From contig OU862919.1 in NCBI GenBank assembly GCA_917880885.1, positions 13,534,001 to 13,598,000 of the forward strand: a DNA stretch of 64,000 bases, read 5' to 3'. The notes beneath the pieces were generated by a model. The model saw only the letters and a program-made list of their open reading frames with translations, had not been told where the DNA came from and made no database searches. The DNA comes from Limnephilus marmoratus. Lineage: Eukaryota; Arthropoda; Insecta; Trichoptera; Limnephilidae. Numbering within the stretch: position 1 is the first letter of the stretch; each line of letters begins with the position of its first letter. The position numbers and the translations under genes were made by a program. Shown here piece after piece: positions 1-10,800 of the stretch.

Positions 1-429
1 TGAAGAAGATCGGGGGAACGAGTAACGACGAAAATGAACGACTTTGCAATTTCTTTCTTTCTTCATTTACTCGTTATTTCTCATTTTTATGTTTAATTTT
101 CTCATTTATAGTGAAAGCAGATGAGATAATCAAATAAGACAATCGTATACCACAAGATACATTCTAGATTTCTCTGATTCGGCTTATCCCGGACGTTACA
201 AAGGCCCGAGAAAAGTTATTTTGGCTCTCAATTATATTTAAGTTTCTTTGGACTAACTAGTGTATGTCACTTTAAATCATTTATTAAATATATTTTCTAA
301 AGTTCGATTAAGGCCCCGCAACCGAGCACCAAAAGAAGAAGATGGAGAGATATGAAATTACGAATGTTAGAGGAGAGCGCTAATATTTAAAGTGACAAAA
401 TCGATGCGAAAATTGTGAAAATGTTTAAT
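1..429. other. No gene recognised at left edge
   Basis: AT-rich sequence with no convincing exon, splice-site pair or repeat boundary. It lies upstream of the recognised carboxypeptidase start codon, so an untranslated first exon could be here, but nothing shows one. Confidence 0.4.
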
Positions 430-765
430 AAAATACGACTCGTTTAAAATAGAGCAAAAATCTCGCGAGGGTTGTCTTAAACAGCATTTAAAGAAACACT
501 GTGAATTTTTTCATACATATAACTTGTAAAATAACTGAAACAAACGTGTTTATAATAATTTTTGGAGCATACTTTGCGATTTTTTTCTATCGAGGGAATT
601 TTAAATAATTTGCGTTTCGGCGCGACGAATGTCTAGTTATTATCTTCAAAAATAACATATATTTTTTTAAGAGCTTAAAAACTTCAAATGTTTAAGGGGG
701 GTTTGCAAGAAATCGGCAGAAATTCGGGTAACGGCGTCTTAATCACAAATCTACCTTAGTAGTTC
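430..765 (+). repeat. Unclassified interspersed repeat, copy 1
   Basis: Shares an ordered series of blocks with 24130-24545: AAATAGAG followed by AAA-rich sequence, CATTTAAAGAAACA, the TTTTTTTCTRTCG block, an ATTATCTTYAAAAAAT block and GCTTAAAAACTT. The copies are diverged and contain different small indels. No ORF or terminal repeats are visible, so the class is unknown. Confidence 0.5.
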
Positions 766-1197
766 CAGACTTTAACAAGAGATATCTCGGACCTCTTCTT
801 AATTATTTATTATTGACATTGAGCGAACCGAAATCATTGAAATATTTTGTCTTACAAATTATTGAAGTTAATAATATGTGTTTACATATTAAAGATTAGA
901 GATTATTTTACCTCAAGATAAAACACTCTCGATGTAACCGTCCATTAAAGCCGTTGGAGTTTGTGCGCCCTTAGGGGTTTTTCAAACAGAAAATCATCAT
1001 GGCCTGTAGGTAGTGTCATCCGCGTAACAGTGAATTTGTTCACTTGACAAAATATCAACTACCAACATTTAACCAAACTCTGACGAGCCGAGAATCGGCG
1101 GTAATCGGAGACAATTGAAATGTTAAAAAAAATAGTAAATGGTTTTGATAACCAATTTGATGACGGCTGCATAAAAGTGATGGGGATTCAAACGGTG

Positions 1198-1357
1198 ACC
1201 GGTCAACTCAGTATAAAACCAACTCAGAACTATGTCAGAAAGGTCATTAAGGGTGATGATTAAAAAATTGGTTAAATAGGTTAAGTTAGGTTAGGGTTTC
1301 CGGCAATTTTAAAATTATTTTGAGTTGGTTTCATTCTGAGTTGGCATGGAACCGTTT
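1198..1357. mobile_element. Short inverted-repeat element (MITE-like)
   Basis: The left end (1198-1229) contains CAACTCAG, then AAACCAACTCAGAA. The right end (1318-1355) is its near reverse complement (TTTTGAGTTGG, TTCTGAGTTGG, then ACCGT). The interior carries a GTTAGGTTAGG run of the kind common in insect DNA. No coding capacity and no clear target duplication, so the transposon class is open. Confidence 0.45.
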
Positions 1358-1439
1358 CAGACAATTACGCCTTAGGTACTATCGAAGAAAAGCTTGAAGT
1401 CATATATATGCAGAATGGGGATACATACTTGACTTACTT

Positions 1440-1510
1440 TAACCTGTGATTCCTGATATTATTTGGAGTAAAAAATGTAAATGAAATTTTGGTCTCCGGT
1501 GACATTTTTG
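1440..1510 (+). repeat. Left arm of a wide inverted repeat
   Basis: This arm (CTGTGATTCCTGATATTAT, TTTGGAGTAAAAAATGT, GAAATTTTGGTCT) is matched in inverted orientation at 3427-3496 with few differences. The same sequence forms the terminal part of the fold-back element at 39604-40026. The two arms could be the ends of one element of about 2 kb or two separate insertions facing each other. Confidence 0.5.
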
Positions 1511-3129
1511 TTTTTTTTTTTAAATTTCACAATTGATTCGTGGGATATCTCTTGGTCTTCTTGTACTAATCTTGTATCTACTTGACTTCTGAACAATTTC
1601 CAGTGGTTTTGCATGATTATTGTAGGTTTCTCCTCAGGCGACTATTCCATAGAAAATGGATGAAAGCACCAGTGCGTAATAAACGAGTGAAATGGTTCTT
1701 ATATCAACTATTGTCGTTTAAAATGCGTCGAAGCGTAGACCCGTCTCCAAAAGTATTTTTTAACCCTCTTAGTTGCCGAAAAAAGTAAATTTTTGTTTTT
1801 ATAAATAATCAAAATGCTCAGATCGAAAAAAAGTTGAAGGTTCACCAGTTTACCGCTTGTACTATGAGTTTCCGGACACCGCCTATATTGTGCACCATTA
1901 TTATTTGTATATTATTGTTTGGAACCAGGAAATACGTTCGTAAATTCTTCTTATTTTTTCCGTCATCTCTCCCACTGAATCGAGCGTCCTTTATATTTTC
2001 AAATAGTAAACTGCGGCCTAGAGATGAACATAGTATTGTTATGCTGTATTATATTATAGAAAAAAAACGATGGAAAGCTAAATGACTGGAGAGTGGAGAG
2101 TTAAGAGCCACCATGCGCGAAATGAAACATTTCCTGAGGATTGTGCCAATTTTGTGACAACGTTTACACTGCTTTCAAGTTTTGTTTTCATTTTCTATAA
2201 ACGTAGGTAACTATCTCGCGATCTCTTGAGGAAGATTTGATAAAATTTGTGAGAATGAAAATTGTCTCTGACATTGCTTTCCAAATTTCTACCGAAATAT
2301 AAGATATATATTAAAAATATATAAAGCAATAAATTATACAAGATATACATGAAAATTATATCTATACATTACCAAAAAGACAAACTAAACCATCATACTG
2401 CGCAACACAATTGCGACACAAGACATAGACATCGACACATGACTCTGAAGACAAAAACTACATTTGGACAAAGACATTATCATGATCTGGCTCCAATTTT
2501 TTTAAATTGAATTGGAAAAAGATATATCTAAAAGATATTCAAGTGACAAAAAATGCAAATCTATGACACAAAATTCAAACGTGGATTTTTTTTGCATATT
2601 TTTTCTCTTTTCCTCTCAATTATTTTCATTTGTTTCTTTCATCTTTTTCTATTTTTCTCATCTGTTTTCTTTTATTCCATTTATCTGTCAAAATTAAAAT
2701 TAAATTTTTTATCTTCCAAGATTAAGATACCAAAATTAGATTAAATTCCTGCCATCTCGGAACAGGCTCTGCCTAGTGAGTGCAGTATATACAAAAAATA
2801 AATATATATTTATATGTATATTATGTAGGTATATTGTATATTATATTGTAATATTATCTTGGTTAAAAATAATTTAAAAAAATATATGTATTTTTAAGAA
2901 AATCTCTATTTATTTGCCGAGTTCAAAAAGTATTTGCTTGAAATTCCGTCGATAAAAAGTAATTGGAAAGAAGGCTCCGAAAATTATAACCATTATAAAA
3001 AACTAAGTTTAAACATTCCAATATAAATACATATTTTAATTTGTGCACTTTAGAAACCTTAGAAATAAACAAAAAATTAACTCAGTTAATAAAATAATAA
3101 CACCATGTAAATCACCCTTATTAACAATG
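1511..3129. other. No gene recognised; possible interior of the 1440-3496 element
   Basis: AT-rich DNA with T-rich runs near 2590-2680 and TATATA tracts near 2800-2870. Small ORFs here have low-complexity composition and no recognisable domain. Confidence 0.35.
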
Positions 3130-3370
3130 TTTCCATGTACTACCGTTCTTCCCCTCCCCCAAAATCACCCCTCCCACTACCCCCACCTAATTAAATCTTA
3201 ATTATTTTTGCACTTGCATAGAATTTTTAAGTTTGCTAGTGAATGACACTGATGTGTCGAAACCCGTAGAATAAAATTTAAACTAACAAATGTATATTGA
3301 AAATTAAAACTCTTCAAAACAAAATGTCTAGAAATTGTTACATAGTTAATACCCAAGAATTACAAAAAAC
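3130..3370 (+). repeat. Interspersed repeat with GTGTCGAAACC tail, copy 1
   Basis: Shared with 33735-33975 in the same orientation. The common blocks are CTCCCAAAATCACC, CCCCCACCTAAT, GCTAGTGAATG, GTGTCGAAACC, then AAAACTCTT and TCTAGAAATTGTTACAT. The GTGTCGAAACC block followed by AATAAA-like sequence resembles the 3' end of a retroelement, but no ORF is present and the family is not identified. Confidence 0.5.
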
Positions 3371-3426
3371 AAATATGGTTACCTACTGTTTTTTCATGTT
3401 TTTAAAAATGTTTGTAAAAAACACCA

Positions 3427-3496
3427 AATATGTCACCGAAGACCAAAATTTCATTAACATTTTTTACTCCAAATAATGTCAGGAATCACTGGTTAA
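3427..3496 (-). repeat. Right arm of a wide inverted repeat
   Basis: Reverse complement of the arm at 1440-1510, including TTTTTTACTCCAAATAATGTC and AGGAATCACTGGTTAA (each written in short blocks). Also related to both ends of the fold-back at 39604-40026. Confidence 0.5.
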
Positions 3497-3924
3497 ACGT
3501 TGGCAGAAGCACCATCAAATTAATGATGTCGGCCATCTTAAAGTACTTATAAGAAAATCGTTACCAATATGACAAAGCGACCCGTATGGAAACTAGACGA
3601 AAAGAAACATCATGTAGAACATCTATTAGGATGACAAAATGAACTATTATTATGACTGTACAAATGATAAAAGAAACCAAAATGAATTTCTAAATACTAA
3701 AGACATAAGTTTGTGGTTCCTTATCTCTGCCACTTCCTCAATTTTATTTTATGATAATACCTAATATGTATTTCCTTTAAACTACGCTGTCTTAGAAGGT
3801 ACCTAGTACTGAAATAAGTTGACCGGTGTATTTACAGCAATATATAAATGTAATAAAACTACATATATTATGTTAAAGGTTATATATTATATACATATAT
3901 ATGTATCTTTTATTTACACCGGCA

Positions 3925-4356
3925 AGGGCGTTCGTTCACCGCTACCGTCACCGGGAACAAGAAAGGGTCTCCCTCTCTCCCTCTATCGATCTGTCACTGT
4001 TCTGATTTGTCATCGAAGCCTTTTAAATCTTTAATATGAAAATTAATGTTTCTTTGATATTATCCGATTGCTATGAAACTTTTGTGATTTGTAGTGCGCA
4101 CTCCCGCGAAGGTTTCTGTGTGGAATGGTGAGCTCTGGCGTTATAAAATTTGTAAATAAATACAATAGGTTGTGCGCAAGTTGTTTGAAAAATGTGTGTA
4201 TTTCATATAGTTTAGGAGGGGGAAGGCGGAGAAGGTGGAAGGGGAATGCGAGAGGGGAGAGGGGAACGGGGGCGGGAACGGAGACGCATGGGAAAGGGCA
4301 CGCAGGGAGAAAATTTCTTTCTTTACGTCGCATTGCAACGCACGTCGGGTGCTAGT
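3925..4356 (-). repeat. CT-rich interspersed repeat, copy 1 (minus)
   Basis: Read on the minus strand it starts GCTAGCACCCG-like near 4356, passes TTTCTCCCTGCGTGCC, a long CCCTTCCC-rich tract, CAAACAACTTGCGCA, and ends with an AGTTTCATAGCAATCGG block. The copies at 5048 and 11288 share this order. The block order and trailing block resemble short truncated RTE-type non-LTR copies, but no RT is present, so the class is inference. Confidence 0.5.
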
Positions 4357-4400
4357 AAGCAATAAAACTTGTGTGATAATAACATAATGTTGGTGATATA

Positions 4401-4690
4401 TTATGTTCGATACCGTTATGTTCGATACCGTTATGTTCGATACCGTTATGTTCGATACCGTTATGTTCGATACCGTTATGTTTGATACCGATATCTTCGA
4501 TACCAATATGTTCTGTTCGATACCGATATGTTCGATACCGATATATTCGATACCGATATATTCGATACCGATATGTTCGATACCGAATAGTTTGATACCG
4601 ACATGTTTGATATCGATATGTTCGATGGCGTCATGTTCGATACCGACATGTTCGATACCGATATGTTCCATACTGATGGTTCGATGTTTA
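4401..4690 (+). repeat. 15-bp minisatellite upstream of the signal-peptide exon
   Basis: About 19 tandem units of 15 bp (ATGTTCGATACCGTT, drifting to ATGTTCGATACCGAT and other variants). The first five or six units are nearly identical and units become more variable to the right. Because 15 is a multiple of 3 both strands stay open, but the repetitive peptides are artefacts. The array stops about 30 bp before the splice acceptor of the ATG exon, so it lies in a 5' intron or the promoter region. Confidence 0.9.
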
Positions 4691-4721
4691 TGCTAATTTG
4701 TCCTTCAATTATTTGTTCCAG

Positions 4722-4857
4722 CTAGCCATGATGGGCGGCAGTAGAAGGTCGCCTTGGCTGGGCCTGGGGGTCGTCAGTCTGGTGGTGTTCCTCTGTGGGG
4801 CCCAGGAGTACCCGGTGTCCTCCAGAGGGGACCTTCCCTCCTCGAGGATTGGATCCG
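4722..4857 (+). CDS. CPM-like exon 1 (ATG, signal peptide)
   Basis: The acceptor TTTGTTCCAG ends at 4721, so an untranslated exon lies upstream. Two adjacent ATGs at 4728 and 4731 share one frame; the first gives MMGGSRRSP followed by a hydrophobic core ([13 protein letters not shown]), a typical cleavable signal. The donor is G|GTAAGT at 4858, leaving phase 1. Confidence 0.85.
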
Positions 4858-7800
4858 GTAAGTTTATTCATTTCACGTAAAAATATCAAATGAATTAAGA
4901 TTAATTAAGTTAATCGGTTGCCGGGGCGTGAAGTGAAATATTCCTTCGTGAAATTATTATATTTATCTTGAAAAGTTAACTCCATCGTGAGCTAACTTTG
5001 AAATTATTATTTTTAACTAAAAGCTAACTCCATATTTATGTAATACTAGCTGGTTCCCGGCATGCGTTGCGATTCCGTATTCGAATAAATAAATTGTTTC
5101 TCCCTGCATGTCCTTTCCCGTGGGTCCCTTTCCCCTCCCACACCCCCTTCTCCTCCCGCGTTCCCTTTTCACCTTCCCCGCCTACCTCTTCCGCTCCACC
5201 GACCCGCCAACCCCCTTCCCGCATTCCATATATTCAGTCCCAGTACATTCAGTTTTCAAACAGCTTGCGTGCCACCTATTACATTTTTTTAAACTCAAAT
5301 TTTCATTATTCATGCGTGTATATTATAAATATTCATTTTTGTATATTATAAAACATTCAATCTAATTTGGTACCCAACATACTTAAAATATCTATAATTT
5401 AAAAAATCCATAGACAATTCTTTTGTTACAAAAAAAAAACAGCTGCCTGCTAAATTCACATTCATCAAACGCGAACTGTCAAACGTGCGAAGTTAAAATA
5501 ATAGTTAAATTTTCTGAAATTATCCAATTTTCTGCGCAATTTTTTTAAATTTTTCTTTCCGTAAGTACCTTCTACCAAATATTAGAAAACTTAAAAATAA
5601 AGATCAATGAAACAGGTAAAGTCGTTCTGAAGTTATGGCATGACCAAGGGAAACAGGGATTTATTTTTATATATATTGATAACTTTAAATTTCTAAAAAT
5701 TAAGGTCCGATTTTTATCTGGTTAATTTCCTTGAAATAAAATTACTATGCATTTGTGAATAATTTACGCAAAATATGCTCTTTTTTTACATTAGCTCCAC
5801 ACAGGAGGTACCGAGGAAAACAATTTTCCTAGGGGCCTATGTCATCTTTGAGGATGCTGTGTGGAGGTTTTTTTTTAAGAGAAAGGAAGGAGAAGAAGAT
5901 ATGGGAAGGAAAAAGGTATGAGGGGTGGGTAGGAATTTGGGGGTCAGTGTGGCCAGAAATGACGGACGTATGAATCTATTCCTCACACTGCGGTGCAAAT
6001 CGAATGGTCGGGAGAATCCGGCTGGAGAGGTCAAAAGGCCTCTCTCAATCAATCTCCTCCGATCCAGCCCGCCACGCAGTGGTTGGGCAAACGTATCCGC
6101 CACCAAGACCTAGACAAACCCCATTCCATGAACCCGGGCACCCCTGCTAAGTCACCAAACGTAGCGAACCACTTGGGGTGACCTGTCATCGCCTCAGTTC
6201 TTATTTGTTTAACAGACCATTTTAGTTTTTGTTTAATCTTCACTTTAAAATTAAAAAAAGGATTAAAAATGATAGTTAATCACATAACTAAGAATTATTT
6301 AAACTAATGAGACCTTTACCTTAACGGAAATAACACCTTTCATAATGATTCATTGAAATAATGAAGGAAAACCTTCTTCTCTTGTAAAATTTTCTGATGG
6401 TCGTACTTTCAAATACGAACTAAGGCGACGCTGTGGCAGGGGTGTTGGTTGTCCAATAAATGGTTCCCGGGGCGGCGGTACCCATCCCCGCCTCCCAAAT
6501 TGAAGCTAAAAAAAACTAAATTCTCATCATCCTCCACGACTCGATAAATTTATAATTTTTTTAATATCTCCAATGTTCCCTCCAGTGACATTCGTTGTTT
6601 ATAAGTACTGGGACCAGTATTCTCCAGTACTACAGGAAGCTTATTGAAATACTTAGGTTTTTTAAATCACAATTACCTTTTATTGATGTAGGTATTGTAA
6701 TTTATGGTTATACTTTCGAGTTATAATTATACTCCTTCCTTCCTGGCTGAAAGCTAGTCTGTCTGCGGAGCTCTAGAATTATAATGACTCTGCATATCTA
6801 CCTTCGGTACAACTCGGAAACGAGACCATACGACCCGAAGATCCCACGGACAATTAAAGTAATGTGAGAACCAATCATAGACTTATTAATACAGTTATTA
6901 CTTCTTCGTTGTCCCAATTACACAAAGGAATAATTACGTTATAATCTATTATAGCGAGTGACCCACGCAATAAGATTATTATTAAAATTCGTATGTAATT
7001 TACCCATTGTTTTATTTGCCCACGTGTACTACGTATATCACTGCGTGCTGAAGCATCAAAAATTCTATAACGGTGAGTTCTGACGTCATGAAATTTATGC
7101 TTCTTTTTCTAGGTGAAATCTACAGGTCAAATTTTTTTTTCCAGTTCACAACCTCATTTTCGTTTACACGAGCGCCCAAACCAAATCGTTTGGTGGACCA
7201 TAAAAAAATAAAGAACTTATTCAAAATGTTTTATTACCTTATAGTTTTTTTAAAATAGCATTTTTTTTTTTATATTCTTTAATATATTTTTCATACCAAT
7301 TTTTAGTTTAGCCAACGCGCAAATCAGTTGATTGGTCGTGTTTTCATCCAGCAACCTGCTGAGACCCTTCGATTTTACTACATTTAATTTAGAATAGAAC
7401 GATTGTCATGTAATTTTAAACATTGCCAGTCGTTTTAAATTTGGAAATTTGTCTTCGGGGATATATTTCATATAAACTCATCAAGCTTATTCCCTTCAAA
7501 CATGCACTTTAACTCTATGCTTGATTGCAGCTCTTCCAGTTCCATTTGTAAATTTGGAGGGGCTGATTCCACTTCCAACTTCCATGGGCTAAGAATATTT
7601 TGAACATTTCGTTATACTTTTGCGTAAATGCGAATCTGATATCGAGTTCATTAATTAATTTTTTGGGTTCATTTGAATATTTTTAAAGACATTTAATAGT
7701 GGAAAATTAATTGAATTATTTGACCGCAATTGATTATCGAAAAGCTTGAGTTTTGTTACAAAGGTTTTTGTATCTTGATAACACCTTGTAACTTCTGATT

Positions 7801-10800
7801 TAATTAATTTAATTTCATAGATTATAGATTTCATCTGGTACAAAATATAAATCTAAAAGCCATTGATTGAGCCTTTTCAATACTGTAAAGTTCGCATATA
7901 ATATTGCCATTTTGGTTCATAAAAAATTTAATTTCTCCCAATTTCCAAAATCTTAATAAGCAGTTTCCACGGCACAGCCATCGAATTTTGTATAAAAATG
8001 AGATGAGATGAGAATACCGTATCCGGATTCGAGTTAACGAAGATATTCTTAAAATTGACGATGTTTCTATGAAATTTTTTAAATTGAATTAATTACCTTA
8101 ACGACAACTGACATCACATGGGGCATTTTGATTCTGTTGTCAAATGATCGGAACTGAACAACTTACCATTCAGCATCCAGAAATGCAGTATCGTCAAATT
8201 TGCAAGATCCAAAGACACGTTCCTATTCCCTTGCCACATTAATAAAAATATATTAACACGCAAGAATGAGATTCGAGACCTTGGTGTGATTTTCGAAGCA
8301 AATCGAAGCAAGAGATAATTTACTAATGAAAATGCGATACGGAGAACATGTGAAGCACTTGTTCGAAGCATCCTGGAATATGGCTCCATTATTTGAGCTC
8401 CTTCTGAACAAAACCATATCCTAGAAAAAGGACAAAAAAGGTTTGGGCATTACCTGCATATGAGAGAATTTACATACTATCCATTCATGTATCCGTTCTC
8501 GTTCTTAACAGGAATGCTCGATTTCAACACCTTAGACGCCCGCCAAAAATATTTTTAGGAAAACATTTTTTTAAATTAATCTTTGGTACCATACTCAATC
8601 CACCTATGTGAAGAGGTTAACTTATGTGTCCCTAACGCGTATACTCGTGGGAAATCCCAAGCACTTTTTATGTTCGGAAAACGAGGGCTTCTGTCTATCA
8701 AAACGAGCCAATAAACAGAGCGACTCAACTGCCTTTTACTGGCCATCGACATTTTCAACGTCATTTACAGACAGTTCAGCAAATACCTTTTGACGCATAT
8801 CACAAAATAGTAAAACTGCCCCCATGCCCTTTTAATTTGTAATATTCTCCATGATATATTAGTTTTACCGTTGATTTTGATATAACCGTTTTACGACGAA
8901 CGTGAAAAATAAATAGATAAATATTCAATACTTGTTCAATGTTCACTTGTTGTGCAGACAGCAAAGCAAGTGAACATTCTAACTTTTTTTCCCGAAGCTT
9001 TCATGTTCAAATTAACAGCACCAACATTTTTTCCAACTATTGAAGGGGCCCCATCAGTCGCGATGTGATGCCTATGAGATTTTTCAAATTTATCTAACGA
9101 ATTTGCGCGCAATTGTGACAGCATCTTTAATATCTCTTCCGATGGTTATATATTTTCGAACAATTTTCTGTAACATTCATTTGACTCGATACCTCTTATC
9201 AAAATAACAAGCTGAGCAGTGTCATTAATATCTGTTGTTTCATCCAAAGCCGGAAAAAAGACGATGCTTTTTGTAATTGTGTTGAGCGATGCACAAATTT
9301 TTGAGCGAGACTAATTTACTAATTTGGGTAAAAAGAATCACTTTTTCTGGACAGATTTCTTTAACTGCGGCAATTAGACACTCTGATGTGGACACCGCCG
9401 GTAAAGGGCTTATTTTTTTAGCCTGTGAGATATTCGAAGGCTAGCACTGACAATTCTATTCAATTGTGCAGTTTGGTTGTGAAATATGTTTTTTGGGTTG
9501 TCCGATTGATCTTTAATGATTGATGCTTAGTTCTCTGTTCGCCAATAGTAAGTTTATCAATTTCGCTATGTTTTTCTTCGTTATGTCTTTTCACGTTGTA
9601 TGATTTTAAAATTAAAATAGAATCGCAACAGATCAAACGTAAATCATTGTTCTTTTTTGTCATCTTCCCATTCACTGTGGATCCTTCTGTTCTTACCTTC
9701 AAGTTTATTTTTCTCCTGTTGAATTCGTCTTCCAGCCATTATTAACAAATTATCTGATAGAAATAAATAAATTATTATACCATCAATCAAACAGTAAGCT
9801 CCACTATTTTACCACAACCACGGGCGCGTCTAACTAATAATAATTTAAGTCGCAACTGGACTGGAGTGACTGGACTAGACCCTAGACCACAGCATTTATT
9901 GTGACTGTAAGTGTTGCCATTGTTTGAAGATTGATTGACTGGGTGTAGCGAAGTCATTTTTTGAGTCGACCGTTTTGCCTTTCGCATGTCTGTTAATTTG
10001 TTTATACTTTCCGTTACGTTTCAAGATGGTGGCCGTTTTGATGGTTCAGTAAAGATCATTTTTTATGTGAAATCGACGTGTTCATTTAGAAATTCTTAGA
10101 AGAATAATTTTTATTAGGGGAAAATGACGTCTCTTTGCAAAAAATTTATAATTCCTTATATTAGGGAACGTACCCATACTACGTGACACGTTTAGGGGGG
10201 GGGGGGTCTGCAAAATGTCACGCTCCATACAAATGAGCGGCGGGTTGCTTAGGATTTTGGTCACCGGGGGGGAGGGGGGGGTTAAAAATTGCAAAAAGTT
10301 GGTCACGTAGTATGGGTACGTTCCCTTACACATCTCTAAGAAAAGGGTCGAAAGTCAAAATTTTCTCTTTTAAAAAATGTAATTTTTATCTCTGAATAAT
10401 AAATTGATTGGTGATTATATATGTCTAACGAAAACCGTATTTTAATTAGATCACTCTATCTCCGCGGTATGTCGTTAACGTCTCTCTTCAACGGGGCCGC
10501 TTGTTGAAGTGAAAACTTCTTTAACGCGCCGTTGTGATTTGAAACTCGATGAAACGAAAAATAGCGATACTAAAAAGAGACAAAAATATCTATAGGATTT
10601 AGCATGCGAGAGAATGAGATGGTAAAATCGGTCTCCTCTTTGTGCGGTGTATCATAGCCTCCCCCCACTCTTGTCTACTTTAATTTTCTGAAGGTTGCAC
10701 TCCTACCGCGTGTGAATTGCACACTCTGATTTCTTTCATCAATCATCAATAATTGTTGTCGCACTCCTGTAAAATTTACTTTTTTGACTTACGACCATTT

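Noticed and set aside
4141..4696. Long ORFs of MFDTV or IEHIGIEH repeats on both strands
   Set aside because: They are translations of the 15-bp minisatellite; no codon bias, domain or splice context.
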